Source: Nocardioides sp. BP30 (GTDB lineage Bacteria; Actinomycetota; Actinomycetes; Propionibacteriales; Nocardioidaceae). Taken from it: 64,000 bases of DNA. A program made the translations under genes and the position numbers. The stretch lies in assembly GCF_029873215.1 (NCBI RefSeq), contig NZ_CP123620.1:2170001-2234000 (forward strand), given 5' to 3'. The notes under the pieces are model-generated. The model was not told the DNA's origin. It saw only the letters and a program-made list of their open reading frames with translations, and ran no database searches. The number at the start of each line of letters is the position of its first letter. The first letter of the stretch is position 1. Positions 50,174 to 59,578 of this stretch are shown piece by piece.

Positions 50174-51316
50174 ATGAACACGAGCAAGGCTGCCCGCATG
50201 GGTGCGCTCGTCGCGACGGGGGTGCTGGCGTTCGGTGCGCTGGCCGCCTGTGGCAGCAGTGATGACAACAACAGCGCCGGCTCGTCCGGCGGCAACTCCA
50301 GCTCGGCCGCCGGCGGCGGCTCGGGCAAGGCGGACGTCGGCGTGATCCTGCCCGACGCCACCACCTCCCCGCGGTGGGAGAGCCAGGACCGTCCGAACCT
50401 GCAGAAGGCGTTCGACGCTGCTGGTCTGAAGTCGGACATCCAGAACGCGCAGGGCGACACGGCCAAGTTCGGCCAGCTGTGCGACAGCATGATCGGTGAG
50501 GGCGTCACCGTCCTCATGATCACCAACCTCGACTCGGACTCCGGCGCGGCCTGCCTCAAGAAGGCCGCCGACGCCGGTGTCGCGACGATCGACTACGACC
50601 GCCTCACCCTCGGCGGCGGCGCGTCGTACTACGTCTCCTTCGACAACGTCGAGGTCGGCAAGCTGATGGGCCAGGGCCTGGTCGACGCCCTGGGCAAGGA
50701 GGGCAAGAAGAGCGGCAACGTCGTCACCATCGACGGTGCCACCACCGACAACAACGCTGCGCTGTTCAAGCAGGGCTACGACGGCGTGCTGAAGGCCAAC
50801 CCGCAGTACAAGGTCCTCGGTCAGCAGTCGGGTAACTGGGACGCCACCAAGGCGGGCCAGGTCTTCGACCAGCTCTACACCCAGAACAAGGGCAACATCG
50901 ACGGTGTGGTCGTCGCCAACGACACCATGTCCGGCGGTGTGATCGCTCGTCTGAAGGCCGACGGTGTCGCGGGCAAGGTCCCGACCACCGGTCAGGACGC
51001 CTCCACCGAGGGTCTGCAGAACATCCTGCGCGGCTACCAGGCCGGCACGGTGTACAAGAACACCTCGCTCGAGGCCGACGCCGCCTCCAAGCTCGCGATC
51101 GACCTGATCAAGGGCGACAAGAGCGCTGCCGCCGCCCTGGCGACCGGCACCGTTCAGGACACCAAGCTGAACAAGGCCGTGCCCTCGGTCCTGGCCACCC
51201 CGGTCTGGATCACCCAGGACACCGTCAAGCAGGTCGTCGCCGACGGCCAGGCCGACGCCTCGCAGATCTGCACCGGCAACGTCGCCAAGCTCTGCACCAA
51301 GTTCGGCGTCAAGTAA
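50174..51316 (+). CDS. Sugar ABC transporter substrate-binding lipoprotein (XylF-like)
   Basis: 380 residues with a lipoprotein signal (LAAC, C26), a Gly/Ser/Asn linker (27-52) and a type I periplasmic-binding fold of the ribose/xylose group (DVGVILPDATTSPRWESQDRPN, GVTVLMITNLDSDSG, ATIDYDRLTLGG, GNIDGVVVANDTMSGG, VPTTGQDASTEGLQNIL). The YDRL segment resembles D-xylose-binding XylF. It delivers the sugar to the permease encoded downstream. CGGAGG precedes ATG 50174. Confidence 0.92.
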   Translation: MNTSKAARMGALVATGVLAFGALAACGSSDDNNSAGSSGGNSSSAAGGGSGKADVGVILPDATTSPRWESQDRPNLQKAFDAAGLKSDIQNAQGDTAKFGQLCDSMIGEGVTVLMITNLDSDSGAACLKKAADAGVATIDYDRLTLGGGASYYVSFDNVEVGKLMGQGLVDALGKEGKKSGNVVTIDGATTDNNAALFKQGYDGVLKANPQYKVLGQQSGNWDATKAGQVFDQLYTQNKGNIDGVVVANDTMSGGVIARLKADGVAGKVPTTGQDASTEGLQNILRGYQAGTVYKNTSLEADAASKLAIDLIKGDKSAAAALATGTVQDTKLNKAVPSVLATPVWITQDTVKQVVADGQADASQICTGNVAKLCTKFGVK

Positions 51317-51334
51317 CACCCCCGCGTCCGTCGG

Positions 51335-51359
51335 GCCGGCACACCCCTATCGTGCCGGC
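51335..51359 (+). terminator. Intercistronic hairpin 1
   Basis: GCCGGCAC and GTGCCGGC, 8 bp, 9-nt loop, 18 nt after the binding-protein stop. Confidence 0.6.
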
Positions 51360-51372
51360 TCGGCGGTCAGGG

Positions 51373-51430
51373 ACGTTCCACGTCGCACCCCGGGCGCTCC
51401 GCAAGGAATCGCCCGGGGTGTGTGGAACGT
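51373..51430 (+). terminator. Intercistronic two-part stem-loop
   Basis: Outer 9-bp arms ACGTTCCAC/GTGGAACGT and an inner 11-bp stem CACCCCGGGCG/CGCCCGGGGTG around a 13-nt loop. Together with hairpin 1 it probably causes partial termination or 3' protection, so that binding protein exceeds ATPase and permease. Confidence 0.65.
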
Positions 51431-51467
51431 TCCAGGTACCTCAGCGCACCCCAAGCAAGGAGATCTC

Positions 51468-52268
51468 GTGAGCGTCGAAACGCCCGAGCGCACCGGCCCC
51501 ACCGGGCCGACCACTCAGCCGCTGCTGTCACTGCGCGGCATCCAGAAGAGCTTCGGCGCCGTACACGTGCTGCGTGGCGTCGACCTCGACGTCCGTCCCG
51601 GCCGCGTCACCGCGCTGGTCGGCGACAACGGTGCCGGTAAGAGCACCCTGATCAAGGGCATCGCCGGCATCCACCCCTTCGACGAAGGCGACTACCTCTT
51701 CGAGGGTGCGCCGGTGAAGGTGCACGGCCCCAAGGACTCCAACAACCTCGGCATCGAGGTCGTGTACCAGGACCTCGCGCTGTGCGACAACCTCGACGTG
51801 GTGCACAACATGTTCCTCGGCCGCGAGCTCACCAAGGGTGGCCTCATCGACGAGGACACCATGGAGCAGCGTGCCCGGGAGACCCTCGACGGCCTCTCGG
51901 TGCGCACGTTGAAGTCTGTCCGCACGCCGGTGGCGTCCCTGTCCGGCGGTCAGCGCCAGACGGTCGCGATCGCCCGGTCGGTGCTGTGGAACTCCAAGGT
52001 CGTCATCCTCGACGAGCCGACCGCCGCACTGGGCGTCGCCCAGACCGAGCAGGTCCTCAAGCTGGTCCGCCGCCTCGCCGACCGCGGTCTGGGCGTGGTG
52101 CTGATCAGCCACAACCTGAACGACGTGTTCGAGGTCGCCGACGACATCGCCATCCTCTACCTCGGCCAGATGGTCGGACAGGTCGAGACCAAGGACTACA
52201 ACCGCGAGCAGATCGTCCAGGCCATCACCACCGGGCAGCTCCCGGTCAAGAACGGGGGCGCAGCATGA
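51468..52268 (+). CDS. Sugar ABC transporter ATP-binding protein (XylG-type, single domain)
   Basis: 266 residues with Walker A GDNGAGKST (around 52-60), Q loop VVYQDLAL, signature SLSGGQRQ, Walker B VVILDEPTAAL and H loop ISHNL. Unlike the double-domain RbsA/XylG of enterobacteria it has a single ABC domain. GTG 51468 has AAGGAG upstream; it overlaps the permease gene (ATGA). Confidence 0.94.
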   Translation: MSVETPERTGPTGPTTQPLLSLRGIQKSFGAVHVLRGVDLDVRPGRVTALVGDNGAGKSTLIKGIAGIHPFDEGDYLFEGAPVKVHGPKDSNNLGIEVVYQDLALCDNLDVVHNMFLGRELTKGGLIDEDTMEQRARETLDGLSVRTLKSVRTPVASLSGGQRQTVAIARSVLWNSKVVILDEPTAALGVAQTEQVLKLVRRLADRGLGVVLISHNLNDVFEVADDIAILYLGQMVGQVETKDYNREQIVQAITTGQLPVKNGGAA

Positions 52269-53536
52269 GCACCACCACGACCACCCCTCCCACGGAGAAC
52301 TGGCACCCCGAGGACGAGGCGCCCACCACCATCGGTGGCATCGTCTCCGGCTACATCACCCGCCTCCGTGGCGGCGACGTCGGCTCGCTGCCGGCGATCC
52401 TGGGCCTCATCGCGCTGGTGGTCGTCTTCACCCTGCTGCGGCCCGACACGTTCCCCAAGGCCTTCAACATCGGCAACCTGATCGGCCAGTCGGCCGGTGT
52501 CACGGTGCTGGCGATGGGCCTGGTCTTCGTGCTGCTGCTCGGTGAGATCGACCTGAGTGCCGGCTACACCGGCGGTGTCTGCGCCGGCTCGCTCGGCCTG
52601 GCCATGACCCGGCACGGCTGGCCGCTGGTCCCCTCCATCCTCGCCGCGCTGGTCACCGGCCTGGTGATCGGTCTGTTCATCGGTGTCCTGGTCTCGCGAC
52701 TGGGCATCCCGTCGTTCGTCGTCACCCTGGCCACCTTCCTCGCCTGGCAGGGCGTGCTGCTGAAGATGACCGGTGCCGGCGGCACCATCCCGCTGCAGAA
52801 CGACTTCATCATCAAGCTCAACAACGGCAACCTGCCGGTGTGGCTGGGCTGGATCCTCGCGATCGCGATCGTGGTGGTCTACGTCGGCGGGTCCTTCCTG
52901 ACCAACCAGCGTCGCCGCCGCAACGGCCTGACCGCGCAGTCCACCCTGCAGTGGGCGCTCAAGGCGATCGTGCTGACCGTCATCGTGCTCGCGGTGACCT
53001 TCTACCTCTCCCGCGAGCGTGGCCCGCACCCGCAGATCAAGTCGATCAAGGGTCTGCCGATCGCGCTGGTGATCATGATCGGCCTGCTGCTGATCCTGAC
53101 CTTCGCGCTGAGCCGCACCACGTGGGGTCGCCACGTCTACGCCGTCGGCGGCAACGCCGAGGCCGCACGTCGTGCCGGCATCAACGTCGCCCGGATCAAG
53201 CTGAGCTGCTTCGTCGTCTCCTCGGTGATCGCGGCCATCGCCGGCATCATGCTGGCCTCGCGCACCAACTCGGTCGGCCCGCAGACCGGTGGTAACACCA
53301 CCCTGCTGTACGCGGTCGGCGCCGCCGTCATCGGTGGTACCAGCCTCTTCGGTGGCAAGGGCCGCATCATCGACGCCCTGATCGGTGGCACGGTGGTCGC
53401 CATCATCGACAACGGCATGGGCCTGCTCAACAAGACCCAGGGCACCGTGTGGATCGTGACCGGCGGCGTGCTGCTCATCGCTGCGAGCGTGGACGCGGTC
53501 AGCCGCCGACGCGCCAGCGCATCCGGGCGGGTCTGA
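52265..53536 (+). CDS. Sugar ABC transporter permease (XylH-like)
   Basis: 423 residues, about ten to eleven membrane helices, of the RbsC/XylH family (GEIDLSAGYTGGVCAG, GIPSFVVTLATFLAWQGVLL, YAVGGNAEAARRAGI, SVGPQTGGNTTLLYAVGAAVIGGTSLFGG). An Arg-rich loop around residue 215 and an added cytosolic N-terminus of about 40 residues are normal for XylH-type proteins. The order binding protein-ATPase-permease-ROK supports xylose or a related pentose/hexose. Confidence 0.93.
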   Translation: MSTTTTTPPTENWHPEDEAPTTIGGIVSGYITRLRGGDVGSLPAILGLIALVVVFTLLRPDTFPKAFNIGNLIGQSAGVTVLAMGLVFVLLLGEIDLSAGYTGGVCAGSLGLAMTRHGWPLVPSILAALVTGLVIGLFIGVLVSRLGIPSFVVTLATFLAWQGVLLKMTGAGGTIPLQNDFIIKLNNGNLPVWLGWILAIAIVVVYVGGSFLTNQRRRRNGLTAQSTLQWALKAIVLTVIVLAVTFYLSRERGPHPQIKSIKGLPIALVIMIGLLLILTFALSRTTWGRHVYAVGGNAEAARRAGINVARIKLSCFVVSSVIAAIAGIMLASRTNSVGPQTGGNTTLLYAVGAAVIGGTSLFGGKGRIIDALIGGTVVAIIDNGMGLLNKTQGTVWIVTGGVLLIAASVDAVSRRRASASGRV

Positions 53537-53543
53537 CCCGCCC

Positions 53544-54743
53544 ATGGTCGCGGCAGCGACTCTCTCGGGCACGGAGGAGCTGCGGCGGACGAACCTCCGG
53601 GCACTGCTGCGTGCGGTGCACACCCGGGGGCCGATGACCCGGGCGGAGCTCACCCGCCTGCTCGGACTCAATCGCAGCACCATCGGTGGCCTCACCGCCG
53701 CCTTGATCGACCTCGGCCTGGTGGCCGAGCGCACCGCTGCGGGTGCCGCCTCCGGCGGCGCCCGCAGCGGTCGGCCCTCGCACCTGGTCGTGCCGCGATC
53801 GGAGAACGCGGTCGTCGCCATCGACCTCGGCGTCGAGCGCGTCCAGGTCGCCCTGGTCGGCCTGGGCGGCACCGTCCTGGACCGGCGGGTACGGGCCCAC
53901 GCGCGCGGCGAGCACGACGTGCGCCACGTCGTGGAGCGGGTCGCCGCGATGGTCGAGGACATGGTCGCCGCCACCCCGCCGCGGCGCTTCCTGGGCATCG
54001 CCGCGTCGATCCCGGGCGCGGTCCGGCTCGAGGACGGCATGGTGCAGTTCGCGCCGAACCTCGGGTGGCACGGCGAGCCGTTCACCCAGATGCTCTCGCA
54101 TCGGCTGGGCCGGCCGGTGCGGGCCGGCAACGACGCCAACCTGGGCGTCCTGGCCGAGCACCTGCGAGGCGCCGCGCTGCAGCGGCAGCACGTCATCTAC
54201 CTCTCGGCGAGCGTCGGCATCGGCGGTGGCTTCCTCGTGGACGGTCGCCTCCTCGAGGGTGCCACCGGGTACGCCGGCGAGGTGGGCCACCTCCAGGTCG
54301 ACGCCAGCGGACCCGAGTGCCGGTGCGGTGGGATCGGCTGCTGGGAGCTCAAGGTCGGCGAGAACCGACTGCTCGCCCTGGCCGGTCGTGAGGCCGGAGG
54401 GGGACCGGAGGCAGTGGCCGAGGTGATCGCCGCGGCCGACGAGGGCGAGGACCGCGCCCGGCGGGCGATCCAGGAGGTCGCCGAGTGGACCGGCATCGGG
54501 CTGCGCTCCCTGATCAACGTCTTCAACCCCGAGGTGATCGTCCTCGGCGGCAGCCTGGCGCAGCTGTGGGAGACCGCCGCGCCGGTGATCGAGGAGATCC
54601 TGGGTCGGCGCGCGCTGCTCGCGCCGCGGGCCGCCGTCGCCGTACGCCCGGCGATGCTGGGTCAGGACTCCTCGCTGCTCGGAGCCGCGGAGCTGGCCTT
54701 CGAGCCGGTGTTGGACGACCCGCAGTGCGTGGCAGCATCCTGA
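53544..54743 (+). CDS. ROK-family transcriptional repressor
   Basis: 399 residues with an N-terminal winged HTH (LRALLRAVHTRGPMTRAELTRLLGLNRSTIGGLTAALIDLG) and a sugar-kinase-like ROK domain with the zinc motif CRCGGIGC preceded by GHLQV, and the phosphate-loop VAIDLGVERVQVA. As in XylR/NagC-type repressors it would release DNA on sugar binding. It follows the permease by 7 nt and likely controls the operator at 50106. Confidence 0.92.
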   Translation: MVAAATLSGTEELRRTNLRALLRAVHTRGPMTRAELTRLLGLNRSTIGGLTAALIDLGLVAERTAAGAASGGARSGRPSHLVVPRSENAVVAIDLGVERVQVALVGLGGTVLDRRVRAHARGEHDVRHVVERVAAMVEDMVAATPPRRFLGIAASIPGAVRLEDGMVQFAPNLGWHGEPFTQMLSHRLGRPVRAGNDANLGVLAEHLRGAALQRQHVIYLSASVGIGGGFLVDGRLLEGATGYAGEVGHLQVDASGPECRCGGIGCWELKVGENRLLALAGREAGGGPEAVAEVIAAADEGEDRARRAIQEVAEWTGIGLRSLINVFNPEVIVLGGSLAQLWETAAPVIEEILGRRALLAPRAAVAVRPAMLGQDSSLLGAAELAFEPVLDDPQCVAAS

Positions 54744-54760
54744 TCGCGGCGTGCGGCCGG

Positions 54761-54766
54761 TAGCCT
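54761..54766 (+). promoter_or_regulatory. -10 element TAGCCT before pgsA
   Basis: TAGCCT ends 9 nt before ATG 54776, giving an almost leaderless transcript. Confidence 0.4.
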
Positions 54767-54775
54767 GCTGCCGCC

Positions 54776-55396
54776 ATGCTCGAACGATTCCGCGCCTTCT
54801 GGACCAAGCTCCTCGCGCCCATCGCCCACCTGTTCATCCGCCTCGGGATCAGCGCCGACGCGGTCACCCTCGTCGGCACGCTCGGCGTCGTCGTCGGAGC
54901 GCTGGCGTTCTTCCCCACGGGACACCTGCTCATCGGCGTCCTGTTCATCACCTGCTTCGTCTTCAGCGACCTGATCGACGGCTACATGTCGCGCACGGCC
55001 GGCACGACGAGCAAGTTCGGTGCCTTCTTGGACTCCACCTTGGACCGGGTCGGGGACGGTGCGATCTTCGGCGGCCTCGCGCTCTACTACGCCGGTCCCG
55101 GTGACAGCCGGCTCTACCTGTGGCTCTCGCTGATCTGCCTGGTGATGGGCTCGGTGACCTCGTACGCCCGCTCGCGCGCGGAGACCCTGGGCTACCAGGC
55201 GAAGGTGGGGATCGCCGAGCGCTCGGACCGGTTGGTCTCGATCCTGGTGATGACCGGCTTCAACGGCCTGCTGGGCCTGCCGTGGCTGACCTACATCACG
55301 CTGTGGGCGCTCGCCTTCGCCTCCACCATCACCGTGGGCCAGCGGATCTGGGTCGTGCGTCAGCAGGCGCTCGCGGAGGCCGACGGTCAGCCCTGA
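54776..55396 (+). CDS. pgsA: CDP-alcohol phosphatidyltransferase (phosphatidylinositol phosphate synthase-like)
   Basis: 206 residues, six membrane helices. The CDP-alcohol signature is present as [10 protein letters not shown], eight residues, G, three, D, three, D ([15 protein letters not shown]), with Ser in place of the usual Ala before Arg. The similarity and position between HIT and pdxS point to the actinobacterial PIP synthase (PgsA1), which joins CDP-diacylglycerol and inositol phosphate. The acyltransferase and PimA genes that follow it in mycobacteria are missing here. Confidence 0.88.
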   Translation: MLERFRAFWTKLLAPIAHLFIRLGISADAVTLVGTLGVVVGALAFFPTGHLLIGVLFITCFVFSDLIDGYMSRTAGTTSKFGAFLDSTLDRVGDGAIFGGLALYYAGPGDSRLYLWLSLICLVMGSVTSYARSRAETLGYQAKVGIAERSDRLVSILVMTGFNGLLGLPWLTYITLWALAFASTITVGQRIWVVRQQALAEADGQP

Positions 55397-55426
55397 CCCC
55401 GAAGCGGCGCTGTGGGCAAAACGCCC

Positions 55427-55432
55427 TAGGAT
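55427..55432 (+). promoter_or_regulatory. -10 element TAGGAT, leaderless pdxS
   Basis: TAGGAT ends 7 nt before ATG 55440. It also explains why the in-frame ATG 55431, which lies inside the hexamer, is unlikely to be the start. Confidence 0.5.
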
Positions 55433-55439
55433 GGCCGCC

Positions 55440-56345
55440 ATGGCTGAAGGCACTCCTGGCACTGGCACCACTGGCACCACCCCCGTCAAGCGCGGCATGG
55501 CGGAGATGCTCAAGGGGGGTGTGATCATGGACGTGGTCACCCCCGACCAGGCGAAGATCGCCGAGGACGCCGGTGCGGTCGCGGTGATGGCGCTGGAGCG
55601 TGTTCCGGCCGACATCCGCGCCCAGGGCGGTGTCTCCCGGATGTCGGACCCGGACATGATCGACGGCATCATCGAGGCCGTCTCGATCCCGGTGATGGCC
55701 AAGGCCCGCATCGGCCACTTCGCCGAGGCGCAGGTGCTGCAGTCCCTGTGCGTGGACTACATCGACGAGTCCGAGGTGCTGACCCCGGCCGACTACGCCA
55801 ACCACATCGACAAGTGGGAGTTCACCGTCCCCTTCGTCTGCGGTGCGACGAACCTGGGTGAGGCGCTGCGCCGGATCACCGAGGGCGCGGCGATGATCCG
55901 TTCCAAGGGTGAGGCCGGCACCGGTGACGTCTCCAACGCGGTGACGCACATGCGCACCCTGCGCAAGGAGATCCGTCGTCTCGGGTCGCTGCCCAAGGAC
56001 GAGCTGTACGTCGCGGCCAAGGAGCTGCAGGCGCCGTACGACCTGGTGGCCGAGATCGCCTCGACCGGCAAGCTGCCGGTGGTGCTGTTCACCGCGGGTG
56101 GCATCGCGACGCCTGCGGACGCCGCGATGATGATGCAGCTCGGTGCCGAGGGCGTGTTCGTCGGCTCGGGCATCTTCAAGTCCGGCAACCCGGCGCAGCG
56201 CGCGGAGGCGATCGTCAAGGCGACCACCTTCTTCGACGACCCGGACGTGATCGCGAAGGTCTCGCGCGGTCTGGGTGAGGCGATGGTCGGCATCAACGTC
56301 GAGGAGATCCCGCAGCCGCACCGGCTCGCCGAACGCGGCTGGTGA
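55440..56345 (+). CDS. pdxS: Pyridoxal 5'-phosphate synthase, lyase subunit
   Basis: 301 residues, (beta/alpha)8 barrel. [30 protein letters not shown] is the family hallmark (K at the start of the first strand region); [15 protein letters not shown] carries the Schiff-base lysine. It condenses ribose-5-phosphate, glyceraldehyde-3-phosphate and ammonia from PdxT into PLP. PdxT is normally nearby; here it is 3.7 kb downstream. Confidence 0.98.
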   Translation: MAEGTPGTGTTGTTPVKRGMAEMLKGGVIMDVVTPDQAKIAEDAGAVAVMALERVPADIRAQGGVSRMSDPDMIDGIIEAVSIPVMAKARIGHFAEAQVLQSLCVDYIDESEVLTPADYANHIDKWEFTVPFVCGATNLGEALRRITEGAAMIRSKGEAGTGDVSNAVTHMRTLRKEIRRLGSLPKDELYVAAKELQAPYDLVAEIASTGKLPVVLFTAGGIATPADAAMMMQLGAEGVFVGSGIFKSGNPAQRAEAIVKATTFFDDPDVIAKVSRGLGEAMVGINVEEIPQPHRLAERGW

Positions 56346-56380
56346 TACCGGTCCGACGGTGCTTCACACCTTCCCGAGAG

Positions 56381-56386
56381 TAAAAT
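56381..56386 (+). promoter_or_regulatory. -10 element TAAAAT before the SipW module
   Basis: TAAAAT in an otherwise GC-rich gap between pdxS and the first surface-protein gene; no good -35 is seen at 17 nt. An imperfect GTGAC...GTCAC inverted repeat follows at about 56387-56414 and could be an operator. Confidence 0.4.
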
Positions 56387-56518
56387 GTGACTCACGCGGG
56401 ATGAATCGCGTCACGTCTCCCCAGGTCGCTCGTTCCTTCGATACCTGACTCGGTGAGGCGGCGCTCGACCGCACGACCCGACCACTTCATCGAGTCTCCT
56501 GATCACGAGGGGGACACC

Positions 56519-57052
56519 ATGAGGAAGTCGACCAAGGGCGCACTCGCCGCCGGTGGAGCCGCTGTGCTGCTGCTGGGCGGAGCGGGGTCGCTGGCGTACT
56601 GGACCGCGTCGGGCAGCGTCGCCGGCGGCACGATCACGGCCGGCTCGCTGGCCCTGACCACGCCGAGCTGTGGCAGCTGGACCTACGACACCAAGGAGGC
56701 CACGGCGGGGGCGACGTTCACGCCCGGCGGCACCGGCAACGGCTCGCTGCTGGTGCCCGGCGATGTGGTGAGCGAGACCTGTACGACGACGCTGACCGCC
56801 ACCGGCGAGCACATGCGCGGCACCATCGTCGCCAGCACGCCGAGCGACATCACGCCGTTCACCGTGAGCGTCAGCTCGATCACCGATGCGGTGACACCGA
56901 TCAGTGGCGGGGTCTTCACCGAGGCGAACAACGGCCACCAGCTGAGCGTGACGATCAGCGTGACGCTGCCGAGCAGTAGCGACAACTCCACGATCGCGAA
57001 CCAGAAGACGCTCGACGCCATCGCCCTGACCGCCACCCAGGCCCACAGCTGA
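56519..57052 (+). CDS. SipW-dependent exported protein 1
   Basis: 177 residues. The N-terminus is the alternate-type signal peptide (basic start, Gly/Ala/Leu helix, then SLAYWTASGSV) recognised by SipW-type signal peptidases. The mature part is a Thr/Ser-rich beta protein with two cysteines (TPSCGSW, SETCTTT) and a TATGEHMRGTI stretch also found in protein 2. TasA/camelysin-like fibre or matrix proteins share this type of signal. GAGGGGGA precedes ATG 56519. Confidence 0.8.
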   Translation: MRKSTKGALAAGGAAVLLLGGAGSLAYWTASGSVAGGTITAGSLALTTPSCGSWTYDTKEATAGATFTPGGTGNGSLLVPGDVVSETCTTTLTATGEHMRGTIVASTPSDITPFTVSVSSITDAVTPISGGVFTEANNGHQLSVTISVTLPSSSDNSTIANQKTLDAIALTATQAHS

Positions 57053-57080
57053 GCGAGGCTCGACACCGCCCCGGATCGTC

Positions 57081-57686
57081 ATGTCCTCCCGTCACACGCC
57101 GCGCCACCGCGCGACGGCTCGTCGTCCCCTGCTCCGTGCCGTCAGCGGCGCGGCGCTCGCGACGGTGACGGTGGTGCTGCTCGTGGGAGGACAGGGATCC
57201 CTCGCCTTGTGGAAGGCGAGCGCCACCCTGCCGACGGCGTCGACGGCGTCCGGGGCCCTCCGCCTGGTGGCGAACCCGGGGTGCGGCGGCTGGAGGTTCA
57301 CCCAGACCGGCGGCCCGGCCGCGTGGCAGGGCACGTCCTATCCGGCCTCGACGACCAACGCGAACGGCACGCAGTACGTCGAGCCGCACGATAGGCTGAC
57401 CCAGACCTGCACCTACAGGCTCAGCGCGACCGGCGAGCACCTGCGTGCCACGATCGCGCTGACCCAAGCGACGATCTCCTCCTCCGCCGCCACCACTGCC
57501 GGTGTCGCAGCGAGCGCGACGTACACGGTCAACGGGGCCGCCGCGACGAGCGTCACCGAGCTCGACGACAACGCCAGTCTGGTGGCCACCATCGTGCTGA
57601 CCGTCCCGGACCCCGTCTCCACGCTCCAGGGCACGTCGTTGACCGTCGGCGGCGCGACCGTCAGTCTTCAGCAGGTGCACGCGTGA
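57081..57686 (+). CDS. SipW-dependent exported protein 2
   Basis: 201 residues, paralogous to protein 1: basic leader, hydrophobic segment ending QGSLALWKASATL, cysteine pair (NPGCGGW, TQTCTYR) and SATGEHLRATI. It starts 28 bp after protein 1 and overlaps the signal peptidase gene by 4 nt (GTGA). Probably a partner subunit or minor fibre component. Confidence 0.8.
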   Translation: MSSRHTPRHRATARRPLLRAVSGAALATVTVVLLVGGQGSLALWKASATLPTASTASGALRLVANPGCGGWRFTQTGGPAAWQGTSYPASTTNANGTQYVEPHDRLTQTCTYRLSATGEHLRATIALTQATISSSAATTAGVAASATYTVNGAAATSVTELDDNASLVATIVLTVPDPVSTLQGTSLTVGGATVSLQQVHA

Positions 57687-58273
57687 GACTGTCGCGAGCC
57701 GGAGCGAGGTGGATCGGTCAGGTCGTCGCCTGGACGGTCATCCTGTTCGCGGCGGCGGTCCTCGCCGTCGCCGTGGTGATCCCGCGGCTGGGCGGGGCGA
57801 CGCCGTACACGATCCTCACCGGTTCCATGACACCGGGGATGCCGCCGGGCACGCTGGTGGTCGCCAGGCCGGTCGACCCGGCCACGCTCGCCGTCGGCGA
57901 CGTGATCACCTACCAGCTCACCTCCGGTGATCCGACGGTGGTGACCCACCGGATCGTGGCGCTGAGCGTCGCCAAGGACGGCTCCAGGCTGTTCCGGACC
58001 CAGGGGGACGCCAACGACGTCCCCGACGAGAAGTGGGTCATGCCCGTGCAGGTCCGCGGTCGGCGGTGGTACTGGGTCCCCGTCGTGGGCCGCCTCAACG
58101 TGCTCCTGGACGCTCGCGAGCATCAGTGGCTCCTCGACGCGGCCGTCGCGGCCCTGGGTGGCTATGCCCTGGTGATGTTCGCCGGCGCCGGCCGCGACCG
58201 CCTGCGACGCCGGTCCGCTGTCGAGCGCAGGGTGGGCGGGCGCCGCACTCCGGTGCGAGGGAGCGGCGGATGA
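57683..58273 (+). CDS. SipW-type signal peptidase I
   Basis: 196 residues with an N-terminal membrane helix (15-33), catalytic Ser48 in ILTGSMTPGMPPG, and His89 in VVTHRIVALS in place of lysine, which is the Ser-His arrangement of SipW/ER-type signal peptidases. A second helix lies near 155-170. It should process the alternate-type signals of the four neighbouring proteins. All junctions in this module overlap by 4-17 nt, apart from the 28-bp gap between the first two genes. Confidence 0.9.
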   Translation: MRLSRAGARWIGQVVAWTVILFAAAVLAVAVVIPRLGGATPYTILTGSMTPGMPPGTLVVARPVDPATLAVGDVITYQLTSGDPTVVTHRIVALSVAKDGSRLFRTQGDANDVPDEKWVMPVQVRGRRWYWVPVVGRLNVLLDAREHQWLLDAAVAALGGYALVMFAGAGRDRLRRRSAVERRVGGRRTPVRGSGG

Positions 58274-58998
58274 GAACGCTCGGTCGCGGCCCTGCCACCC
58301 CGGTGCTGGCGCTGTGCTCCGTCCTGATGGGTGCCGCGGCACCTGCTGCCGCCGATCCGGACCGGCTCGGCCTCAGCTGGGATGGGAGGACCTGGTCCGC
58401 CGCGCTGACCGGCAGCCTCTTCGGCACCAGCCCGATCGAGCGCTGGGTGCCAGGGGACAGCGACACCCAGCACTTCTATGTCCGTGACCAGGGCGGGGAC
58501 GCGGCACGGCTCGCCGTCGACTACACCATGCCGCCCTCCGCGCTCCTCTCGGCAGACGACCTCACCGTGACCGCGACAGTGGATGCGGGTGCACCCGTGA
58601 CGCTCGCCCCCGGCACGGGATGGATAGCCCTCGGCGGCACGTCCCTGGGCGAGGGTGCCACCAGCGACGTGGCTGTGACGGCCGTCTTCAACCCGGCGTC
58701 GACGAATGCGAGCATGCATGACTCGGCCTCCGTCGACTTCCGGGTGACGCTCAGTCAGATCGCGGGCCCCTCCGCCCAGACGGTCGGCGGAGGCGGCTCG
58801 CCGTCGCACGGCGATGCCGGCACCGGTGGTTCCGGCAACGCCGCGAAGAGCAGCGGGCCGGGCGGACTGCTGCCGAGCACCGGGGCACCCGAGATCGCCT
58901 GGGCCGTCGGCCTGGGCCTGTTCTGCCTCGGTGGGGGCGTGGGGATCGCCGCGTTGTCTCGGCGACGGGAGGAGGACTCCGATGCCGAGACGACCTAG
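58270..58998 (+). CDS. LPSTG wall-anchored protein of the SipW module
   Basis: 242 residues: a conventional signal peptide ending APAAADPD, a beta-rich domain with DSDTQHFYVRDQGGDAARLAVDY, a Gly/Ser linker and a sorting signal LPSTG (201-205) with helix and charged tail. It would be fixed to peptidoglycan by a sortase and may anchor the SipW-exported fibre. The start overlaps the peptidase stop (ATGA). Confidence 0.85.
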   Translation: MRTLGRGPATPVLALCSVLMGAAAPAAADPDRLGLSWDGRTWSAALTGSLFGTSPIERWVPGDSDTQHFYVRDQGGDAARLAVDYTMPPSALLSADDLTVTATVDAGAPVTLAPGTGWIALGGTSLGEGATSDVAVTAVFNPASTNASMHDSASVDFRVTLSQIAGPSAQTVGGGGSPSHGDAGTGGSGNAAKSSGPGGLLPSTGAPEIAWAVGLGLFCLGGGVGIAALSRRREEDSDAETT

Positions 58999-59578
58999 CA
59001 AGCGCAGGCGCATCCTTGCCGTGGTGGCCGTCGCCGTCGTGCTCGGAGCGCGGCCCGCGTGGGCCTACTGGACCGCACAGCAGACCATGCCGTCACAGAC
59101 GATCGACCTGGGCACGATCGACATCTCCGCGAGTCGCTCGGCCACGGTCGGACTCGACACCACGGCCCTGTACCCGGGAGCGTCGGTCGCTCAGGTCTAT
59201 CAGGTCACCAACGCCGGCACCCTGCCGCTGTCGTACTACGCCGAGGGCTGGGCCTCCGGAGCGCTCGGAGCCGCGCTGGTCATCAAGGTGACCGATGCGG
59301 GGGCGGTGACCGGATCGGGTGCCAGCGCGACCTGTGGTGGCACGCAGCTGGTCCCCTCCGCCTCGACCATGCCGACCGTCTCGCCCGGATCACCGATCGC
59401 CTATGCCAGCGCTTCTGCCGGCCGCTCCGTCACGGTGTGGCCCGCGGGCGGCCCGACGCCCGCCTCGACGACTATCTGCGTGCAGGCATCCTTGCCCACC
59501 TCGGCCGCGAGCGCGCTGCAGGGCCAGACGTCGAGCGTGAACATCCGGTTCGTGGGGGAGCAGGTGGGGCAGCCGTGA
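58982..59578 (+). CDS. SipW-dependent exported protein 3
   Basis: 198 residues from ATG 58982, overlapping the anchor gene by 17 nt. A basic start (RRPSKRRR), hydrophobic helix and WAYWTAQQ junction form the alternate signal. The mature part is all-beta (LYPGASVAQVYQVTNAGTLP is a camelysin/TasA-like strand pair), ends in SSVNIRFVGEQ and has two cysteines. Confidence 0.8.
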   Translation: MPRRPSKRRRILAVVAVAVVLGARPAWAYWTAQQTMPSQTIDLGTIDISASRSATVGLDTTALYPGASVAQVYQVTNAGTLPLSYYAEGWASGALGAALVIKVTDAGAVTGSGASATCGGTQLVPSASTMPTVSPGSPIAYASASAGRSVTVWPAGGPTPASTTICVQASLPTSAASALQGQTSSVNIRFVGEQVGQP

